64,000 nucleotides of DNA from Marinobacter gudaonensis. GTDB taxonomy: Bacteria > Pseudomonadota > Gammaproteobacteria > Pseudomonadales > Oleiphilaceae. The notes under the pieces were generated by a model. The model saw only the letters and a program-made list of their open reading frames with translations, did not search any database and was not told the origin of the DNA. Position 1 is the stretch's first letter; every line of letters starts with the position of its first letter. The position numbers and the translations under genes are program-made. The stretch covers positions 186,001-250,000 of the forward strand of contig NZ_FOYV01000002.1 in NCBI RefSeq assembly GCF_900115175.1, in the 5' to 3' direction. Positions 62,250 through 64,000 of the stretch are shown in pieces.

Positions 62250-63327
62250 CGGCAAGCGAGGCCAGCAACTCGGCCTGGTGCTCCTGCTGCAGAGGCACCA
62301 CCACCGCATCCAGATCGCCAGCGATCACCTCATCCAGCTTGTAGAGCGTGAGATTGATGCGGTGATCGGTCACCCGGCCCTGCGGGAAATTGTAGGTGCG
62401 GATCCGCTCGGAACGGTCGCCACTGCCGACCAGACTCTTACGGGTCTCAGCCATGGATTTCTGCTGGCGCTCGGTCTCGGCGTTCTGCAGCCGGGACGCC
62501 AGGAGGCTCATGGCCTTGGCCCGGTTCTTGTGCTGGGAGCGTTCTTCCTGGCACTCCACCACAAGGCCCGTGGGCAGGTGGGTGATACGAATGGCGGAAT
62601 CGGTCTTGTTAACGTGCTGACCGCCGGCCCCGGAGGCCCGGAACGTGTCCACTCGCAGGTCGGCTTTGTTGATCTCGATGGCCTCGGCCTCGTCCGCTTC
62701 CGGCATCACCGCCACCGTGCAGGCGGAGGTATGAATCCGGCCCTGGGATTCGGTTTCAGGCACTCGCTGCACGCGGTGGGCGCCAGACTCGAACTTGAGA
62801 GTGCCATACACGCCGTCGCCGGCCACCCGGGCGATGAGTTCCTTATAGCCACCGTGCTCGCCTTCACTTTCGCTCAGCACTTCCACCTGCCAGCGTCGGC
62901 GCTCGGCATAACGACAGTACATGCGAAACAGGTCCCCCGCGAAAATTGCGGCCTCATCGCCCCCCGTTCCCGCGCGGATCTCCAGAAACACGTTCTTGCT
63001 GTCGTTCGGGTCCTTCGGCAGCATCAGGCGCTGGAGTTCCTCATCCAGCTCCTCGCTCTTCTGCCGGGACAGGGCCAACTCCTCCTCGGCCATCTCGCGC
63101 ATCTCGGCGTCGCCATCTTTAGCCAGCTCCCGTGCCGCCTCAATGTCGCTTAGCGAGCTGCGCCAGGCCTCGAAACACTGCACGATGGGCTCGATCTCGG
63201 CAAATTCCCGGGAAAGCTCCCGGAACTTGTCCTGCTGGGCAATAATGGAAGAATCGCTGAGCAAAGCGCTGACTTCCTCGAAGCGGTCTGTCAGTTGCTC
63301 GAGGCGGGATTGGATCGATGGCTTCAT
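62239..63327 (-). CDS. prfA: peptide chain release factor 1
   Basis: RF1 ends translation at UAA and UAG. The 362-residue protein has the GGQ motif in [23 protein letters not shown], and the preceding [18 protein letters not shown] and EIRAG segments. The ATG overlaps the hemA stop by four bases (ATGA). The prmC start lies within its last codons. Confidence 0.97.
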   Translation of the reverse strand: MKPSIQSRLEQLTDRFEEVSALLSDSSIIAQQDKFRELSREFAEIEPIVQCFEAWRSSLSDIEAARELAKDGDAEMREMAEEELALSRQKSEELDEELQRLMLPKDPNDSKNVFLEIRAGTGGDEAAIFAGDLFRMYCRYAERRRWQVEVLSESEGEHGGYKELIARVAGDGVYGTLKFESGAHRVQRVPETESQGRIHTSACTVAVMPEADEAEAIEINKADLRVDTFRASGAGGQHVNKTDSAIRITHLPTGLVVECQEERSQHKNRAKAMSLLASRLQNAETERQQKSMAETRKSLVGSGDRSERIRTYNFPQGRVTDHRINLTLYKLDEVIAGDLDAVVVPLQQEHQAELLASLADGQ

Positions 63328-64000
63328 AGTTTTTCCGGAGTGGTCGTCGCGTCCGCGTCCAGTGCATCCAGCTGGTGCAATTCACGCAGCCACTCTGTCA
63401 CCTCGGTTCGACCTTCGGTTGTGGCCTTGCGAACCTGAACCGAGGGTTCATGCAGAAGCTTGTTGGTCAGGCCCCGCGCCAGACTGCGTAGCACGGTTTC
63501 TGGGTCACCGCCATTACGCAGAGCGCGAAGGGCTTTGTCGGTTTCGTTATCGCGCAGCAGTTCTGCACGCTGCCGGAACTGCTTGAGAGTGGAAACGGCG
63601 TCCAGGGCCCGGAGCTGGTTAAGGAAATCCTGAACCCCTGCAGCAACCAGGTTTTCGGCTTCCCGGGCCGCACCCTCACGGGAACGGATGTTCTCTTCAA
63701 TCACCTGGCGCAGGTCGTCCACGGTGTACAGGTAAACATCGGCCAGGGAGCCCACTTCGGGCTCGATATCCCGGGGTACTGCAATGTCCACCATGAAATA
63801 GGGCCGGTGCTTGCGTCGCTTCAAGGCACGCTCGACGGCGCCCTTGCCCAGGATTGGCAGAGGGCTGGCGGTGGAGGAGATGATGATATCCACATCTGGC
63901 AGGTGCTCCGGGATTTCGGACAGCACGATGCCTTTGCCGCCGCGTGACTCCGCCAGTGCCTGAGCACGCTCAAGGGTACGGTTGGCCACCAGGAAATCTC
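63324..64000 (-). CDS. hemA: glutamyl-tRNA reductase, C-terminal part (N-terminus beyond the right edge)
   Basis: HemA makes glutamate-1-semialdehyde, the first committed step of tetrapyrrole synthesis. The visible 225 residues start inside the NADPH-binding domain ([20 protein letters not shown]) and include [14 protein letters not shown] and [14 protein letters not shown]. The C-terminal dimerisation domain follows ([36 protein letters not shown]). It overlaps prfA by four bases, the usual hemA-prfA arrangement. Confidence 0.95.
   Translation of the reverse strand, partial: DFLVANRTLERAQALAESRGGKGIVLSEIPEHLPDVDIIISSTASPLPILGKGAVERALKRRKHRPYFMVDIAVPRDIEPEVGSLADVYLYTVDDLRQVIEENIRSREGAAREAENLVAAGVQDFLNQLRALDAVSTLKQFRQRAELLRDNETDKALRALRNGGDPETVLRSLARGLTNKLLHEPSVQVRKATTEGRTEVTEWLRELHQLDALDADATTTPEKL

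Overview
The window looks like a chromosomal stretch of a marine gammaproteobacterium, most likely Marinobacter or a close relative. The GC content is roughly 60%. The left end has the pseudomonad-type order xerD-dsbC-hom and the rpsP-rimM-trmD-rplS/ffh block. The right end has hemA-prfA-prmC-moeB. TRAP uptake genes are dense, and the proteins read as typical of that group. This assignment is inference from gene content and order; no search was possible. I saw no rRNA, tRNA, CRISPR array, phage or transposase gene.

Layout. 1-6870: hom (partial), dsbC, xerD, rplS, trmD, rimM, rpsP and ffh, all on the minus strand, then a plus-strand ypjD-like gene. 6959-15600: a CNNM/CBS transporter-like protein, a DUF1631 protein, a TonB-like protein, grxD, argF with a tightly linked ABC ATPase, and glpK. 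15870-26330: an RstBA-like two-component system, the ornithine-lipid genes olsB-olsA, a SlyD-type FKBP with an acetyl-CoA hydrolase/transferase, a small exported protein, an aldo/keto reductase, and a GT4 glycosyltransferase with a PAP2 phosphatase. 26350-35080: SOS-type dinB, DUF1244-hopJ-minCDE, a START-domain protein, a CBS-pair protein, a PIN-PhoH protein and a large lipoprotein hydrolase. 35130-53920: an 18.8-kb minus-strand island for organic-acid sensing and uptake, with two DctB/DctD pairs, two TAXI-type TRAP transporters with fused permeases, a lone DctP binding protein, a porin and a chemoreceptor. 54100-58780: yjbQ and a tightly packed operon of an AstE/AspA-like deacylase, rimK, a retropepsin-like protease, an MscS channel and a probable DUF432 protein. 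58970-64000: photolyase, an intergenic inverted-repeat element, moeB, prmC, prfA and hemA (partial).

Main reading beyond gene names. (1) Two operons about 6 kb apart, olsB-olsA and GT4-PAP2, each have an upstream run of 11-bp-phased Pho-box units (five and three). This points to a PhoB-controlled switch of membrane lipids to phosphorus-free ornithine lipid and, by inference, a glycolipid. (2) Both TAXI-TRAP operons have a -24/-12 sigma-54 promoter match, and both adjacent DctD-type activators keep the GAFTGA loop, so the island looks like a sigma-54 regulated sensing and uptake unit. One match also has inverted repeats at about -115. (3) The RimK operon joins a glutamate ligase, a putative peptidase and a zinc deacylase to a mechanosensitive channel in overlapping reading frames. 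It is the best candidate here for an uncharacterised system. (4) dinB carries a consensus LexA box over its likely -10.
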